Source of the DNA: JAZGBC01 sp036444495
GTDB lineage: Bacteria; Pseudomonadota; Alphaproteobacteria; Kiloniellales; J153
NCBI GenBank assembly: GCA_036444495.1
Contig: JAZGBC010000137.1
Location: forward strand, 1 to 8,485
DNA: 8,485 nt
Reading direction: 5' to 3'
Shown here: positions 7,189 through 8,485 of the stretch, piece after piece
Layout: every line of letters starts with the position of its first letter
How positions within the stretch are numbered: the first letter of the stretch is position 1
The notes under the pieces: model-generated
Told to the model about the DNA's origin: nothing
The model's input: only the letters and a program-made list of their open reading frames with translations
Database searches by the model: none
Program-made: the position numbers and the translations under genes

Positions 7189-7505
7189 GTCCCTTCGAGT
7201 GATTTTACCAGTGTGCGAAGTTTCTTCTTGTCCGCCGGGGTCAAATCGATCCGGTCGCTCTTGGCATAGATGCTCAAAAGATAGATCGTCTCACGCCGCG
7301 ACCGGAAGTAATAGATGACCCGGACGCCGCCGCGCTTGCCCGATGAGGCGCGCCCCCCACGCGCCTTTCGAACACCTCCCGTGCCGGGCACCACGGGCCA
7401 GTACAACGGATCGGCCGCGATTTGATCCTCGGTCGCCCGCCGCTCCGCCGGTGTCAGCAGCTTCTTGACCTGATACCAAATCTCGCTGATACGGGCCCAT
7501 TTCAT
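7185..7505 (-). CDS. RelE/HigB-like toxin with 5' end replaced by the arm of element E1 (chimeric, possibly inactive)
   Basis: 106-aa frame. The body from residue 13 on is a RelE/HigB-type mRNA interferase: VKKLLTPAERR, the loop PVVPGTGGVRKARGG, the strand GGVRVIYYF, and the C-terminal segment IYLLSIYAKSDRIDLTPADKKKL. The first 12 residues, MKWARISEIWYQ, are encoded by the left arm of E1 (7471-7505). The native beginning, VQIVATTVYVR, lies on the far side of E1 at 7768-7737. Removing E1's 266 bases joins the two parts in frame and gives a toxin of about 105 residues, normal for the family. ATG 7505 has GGGAGG 14 bases upstream (7525-7520), a long spacing. The replaced residues normally form the first beta strand and helix start, so activity is doubtful. 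It may be a pseudogene or a weakened toxin. Confidence 0.75.
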   Translation of the reverse strand: MKWARISEIWYQVKKLLTPAERRATEDQIAADPLYWPVVPGTGGVRKARGGRASSGKRGGVRVIYYFRSRRETIYLLSIYAKSDRIDLTPADKKKLRTLVKSLEGT

Positions 7506-7736
7506 GGCGGCGGATTGGTCCTCCCGGTTAGGCGCGCGGCGCAGCGCGATGTGGGGCATCGGGCAAGCCGCGCAACGCGGCCGGAGGGCCAATACGCCCC
7601 ACCGAAGGCCCCCATCCTTGGTCCGCCGGCGTCGTTGCGGGCTGCTTGCGGTACCGGCACCGCGGCGCAACCCGCGCCTATCCGGCGGACAAAGGATGGC
7701 GGTGAAATGGGTCCGTATCAGCGAGACTTGGTATAA
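7471..7736. mobile_element. E1: 266-bp palindromic, MITE-like element inserted in the toxin gene
   Basis: The ends are inverted repeats: 7471-7504 and the reverse complement of 7703-7736 agree at 31 of 34 bases (TGATACCAAATCTCGC at the left, GCGAGACTTGGTATAA at the right). Inside is a nested hairpin: GCGCGGC (7534-7540) with GCCGCGC (7567-7573), enclosing CGATGTGGGGCATCGG (7547-7562). A second internal inverted repeat pairs 7611-7628 with 7682-7699 at 17 of 18 positions. It contains no transposase gene, so any movement would need a protein in trans. Length, end sequence and core hairpin are shared with E2. No clear target duplication is seen. Confidence 0.85.
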
Positions 7737-7768
7737 CGGACGTAAACGGTGGTGGCGACGATTTGCAC
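7737..7768 (-). pseudogene. Detached native 5' end of the toxin gene
   Basis: Read from GTG at 7768-7766, this encodes VQIVATTVYVR up to the edge of E1. The pattern (short hydrophobic strand, then Y/F-x-R) is the usual N-terminus of RelE/HigB toxins, often written M-x-IVETPxFxR. Continuing into E1 in this frame gives only five more residues before TGA at 7720-7718. After subtraction of 266 bases, GTG 7768 falls in the same frame as the toxin body. There is no room for a Shine-Dalgarno between the predicted transcription start and GTG, so translation would be leaderless or nearly so. An undamaged homologue would confirm the start codon. Confidence 0.65.
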
Positions 7769-7774
7769 GATATA

Positions 7775-7803
7775 TATCTACGGCAGTGCCGTAGGTGTGT
7801 CAA
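7775..7803 (-). promoter_or_regulatory. Sigma70-like promoter of the toxin-antitoxin operon
   Basis: On the minus strand a perfect -35 box, TTGACA (7803-7798), is followed by a 17-base spacer and TAGATA (7780-7775) in an AT-rich run. The expected transcription start is near 7768, the G of the native GTG. The palindromic operator 7778-7794 fills the spacer and touches the -10 box, the classic place for autorepression by an antitoxin. Transcription would now have to cross E1 to reach the toxin body and antitoxin. Confidence 0.6.
7778..7794. promoter_or_regulatory. Palindromic operator O1, overlapping the TA promoter
   Basis: The 15-bp palindrome TACGGCAGTGCCGTA (7779-7793) is extended by one matching base on each side here. 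It lies between the -35 and -10 boxes. A dimeric HTH protein such as the antitoxin encoded downstream is the natural candidate to bind it, but binding is inferred from position and symmetry only. Confidence 0.6.
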
Positions 7804-7810
7804 GGAAAAA

Positions 7811-7825
7811 TACGGCAGTGCCGTA
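7811..7825. promoter_or_regulatory. Palindromic operator O2, upstream of the TA promoter
   Basis: This is a second identical copy of TACGGCAGTGCCGTA, 32 bases from O1 centre to centre. That is close to three helical turns, so proteins on both sites would face the same side of the DNA. It lies just upstream of the -35 box, consistent with cooperative autorepression. Confidence 0.6.
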
Positions 7826-7834
7826 GGGCAATAT

Positions 7835-7864
7835 GGCTGTTTTTAGCGTTATTCGGCTGTTTTT
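7835..7864. repeat. Short direct repeat GGCTGTTTTT
   Basis: GGCTGTTTTT occurs at 7835-7844 and 7855-7864, exactly 20 bases apart, with similar following bases (AGCG, GACG). It is upstream of the TA promoter and of unknown meaning. The region 7737-7870 is visibly richer in A and T than its surroundings. Confidence 0.45.
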
Positions 7865-7870
7865 GACGAG

Positions 7871-7990
7871 ATGTGGAGGTGCGGCGCGAGCGCGAAGGAA
7901 ATCCACGAGGCGCACCGCAGCCTGATGCAGAAGCTGCACCCGGACCACGGCGGCTCCAACTATCTGGCGGCTAATACCAAAGGTCCTTGA
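7871..7990 (+). pseudogene. Fragment of the J-domain gene, in frame, with HPD motif
   Basis: Bases 7882-7971 are an exact copy of 6723-6812 and keep the reading frame. With ATG at 7871 the frame gives 39 residues beginning MWRCGASAKEIHEAHR, passing HPDHGGSNYLAA, and ending NTKGP inside the left end of E2. It lacks helix I, the membrane part and the final helix, so it cannot be a working J domain. Compared with the parent gene it has lost the bases between two GGCGGC repeats (6807-6812 and 6845-6850 region) and then reads into TAATACCAAA, parallel to TGATACCAAG after the parent gene. GTGGAGG-like bases are present, but expression is not suggested. Confidence 0.75.
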
Positions 7991-8238
7991 TAATGACCCA
8001 TAGAGACGGTTTCCCAAGGTTTTCGGCCAGGAGCGCGTGGCGCGGCGATGTGGGGCATCGGAAGCCGCGCGCGACGCCGTCCGAAAGCCTTGGGAAGCCG
8101 CCGTTCCGGTCGCGTGGGCGAACCGCCGGAGGGCGTCGGAAAACCTTGCCGATGTCCCGCATCGCCTGCGGCTCCCCTCCTACCCGGCGGATCGCTCGCG
8201 CGATCTCTATGGGTCATTATCAGCGAGATTTGGTATAA
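7972..8238. mobile_element. E2: 267-bp palindromic, MITE-like element upstream of the S49 peptidase gene
   Basis: This element belongs to the same family as E1. The termini TAATACCAAA and TTTGGTATAA are inverted. The inner arms 7988-8006 and 8204-8222 are exact complements over 19 bases, with a divergent 6-base block between arm and tip. The core hairpin is the same as in E1: GCGCGGC (8040-8046) with GCCGCGC (8064-8070) around CGATGTGGGGCATCGG (8046-8061), at almost the same distance from the left end (74 versus 76 bases). Further inverted repeats: TTCCCAAGGTTTTCG (8010-8024) with 8082-8096, one mismatch; and CGATGTCCCGCATCG (8150-8164), a second small hairpin. There is no protein-coding content. 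It ends 35 bases before the peptidase gene. Confidence 0.83.
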
Positions 8239-8240
8239 CA

Positions 8241-8269
8241 TTGGCAGGACCGCAAGGGCGGCTTATCTA
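8241..8269 (+). promoter_or_regulatory. Possible promoter of the S49 peptidase gene
   Basis: TTGGCA (8241-8246), a 17-base spacer and TATCTA (8264-8269) form a fair -35 and a weak -10 box directly after the right end of E2. The -10 box ends only 4 bases before the first ATG at 8274, so a transcript would start at or near the second ATG (8277) and be essentially leaderless. Alternatively the gene is read from the upstream operon and this match is by chance. Confidence 0.35.
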
Positions 8270-8273
8270 AAGC

Positions 8274-8485
8274 ATGATGGATATTCGAGGCCTGCTCGCG
8301 AAGCTGCCGATCGCGCGTTTCAAGGAGCCGCCGCCAACGGTCGGGGTGCTGCGCCTGACCGGGGTAATCGGCGGCCTGGGGCCGCTGCGCCCCGGCATGA
8401 CCCTGGCCGCGCTCGACGGCGCCATCGAGCGCGCCTTCAAGCTGCGGCGGCTCAAGGCCGTGGCGCTCAGCGTCAACTCACCCGG
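8274..8485 (+). CDS. S49-family peptidase (SppA/SohB-like), N-terminal part only
   Basis: 70 codons are visible before the window ends. After a short start (MMDIRGLLAKLPIARFKEPPP) comes VGVLRLTGVIGGLGPLRPG, a strand-loop typical of S49 peptidases, then LAALDGAIERAFKLRRLKAVALSVNSPG. The segment ending in NSPG is the family's conserved turn before GGS, where catalytic machinery follows. The catalytic Ser and Lys lie beyond the edge. No signal peptide or membrane anchor is visible, so it resembles the short cytoplasmic alphaproteobacterial form rather than E. coli SppA. AAGGGCGG lies about 14 bases before ATG 8274; ATG 8277 is equally possible. It follows the mipZ, VWA and J-domain genes in the same direction, separated by the TA island and E2. 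Confidence 0.85.
   Translation, partial: MMDIRGLLAKLPIARFKEPPPTVGVLRLTGVIGGLGPLRPGMTLAALDGAIERAFKLRRLKAVALSVNSP

Noticed and set aside
7471..7736. TA dinucleotide target duplication (Tc1/mariner or IS630-like) at the ends of E1 and E2
   Set aside because: End dinucleotides vary (TGATACC, TAATACC, TTATACC read inward) and no consistent duplication could be drawn.
7778..7825. Two identical 15-bp repeats as a possible CRISPR or iteron array
   Set aside because: Only two copies, each perfectly palindromic and centred on a promoter; operators explain them better.
7471..8238. The 7471-8238 interval as one insertion sequence with E1 and E2 as its ends
   Set aside because: Each element has its own pair of inverted ends, and the DNA between them holds only a TA control region and a J-gene fragment, no transposase.
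7960..8241. Open frames on both strands through E2 (ending MGHYQRDLV on the plus strand) as small proteins
   Set aside because: They arise from the palindromic arms and GC-rich hairpins; no ribosome-binding site or conserved coding pattern between E1 and E2 supports translation.

Overview
The window looks like a high-GC alphaproteobacterial chromosome, of a Rhodospirillales or Rhizobiales type. The best evidence is a MipZ-family cell-division ATPase, which belongs to alphaproteobacteria, and a membrane J-domain protein whose J domain closely resembles mitochondrial Tim14/Pam18. The genus cannot be told from this window.

Layout. Positions 1-2293 hold a divergent fatty-acid pair: a partial AMP-forming acyl-CoA synthetase (minus) and an SDR resembling eukaryotic 2,4-dienoyl-CoA reductase (plus). 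Positions 2425-6852 hold four plus-strand genes: a cytoplasmic molybdopterin/[4Fe-4S] oxidoreductase, mipZ (start overlaps the previous stop), a small von Willebrand factor A-like protein, and the membrane J-domain protein. At the right edge (8274-8485) an S49 (SppA/SohB-like) peptidase begins. Everything to 6852 is compact, ordinary housekeeping DNA.

The unusual part is 6850-8238, between the J-domain gene and the peptidase gene. It holds a minus-strand type II toxin-antitoxin module of HigBA order (RelE/HigB-like toxin, then an XRE-type HTH antitoxin). A 266-bp palindromic, MITE-like element (E1, 7471-7736) has inserted near codon 11-12 of the toxin gene. It separates the toxin body from its native start (GTG at 7768), a sigma70-like promoter and two 15-bp palindromic operators. 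The arm of E1 supplies a replacement ATG and the first 12 residues of what is now a chimeric toxin. A second element of the same family (E2, 7972-8238, 267 bp) lies just upstream of the peptidase gene. A short relic of a terminus appears to provide the J-domain gene's stop codon. An exact 90-bp copy of the J-domain gene, including the HPD motif, lies 1159 bp downstream of the original, so the TA island is bracketed by direct repeats.

How it fits together. The left half is fatty-acid activation and beta-oxidation, then redox, division-site placement and membrane chaperone functions in one transcription direction. The right part is a small acquired TA island, later damaged by a palindromic repeat and possibly able to be lost by recombination between the J-domain copies. 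All family assignments come from motif reading, not from searches.
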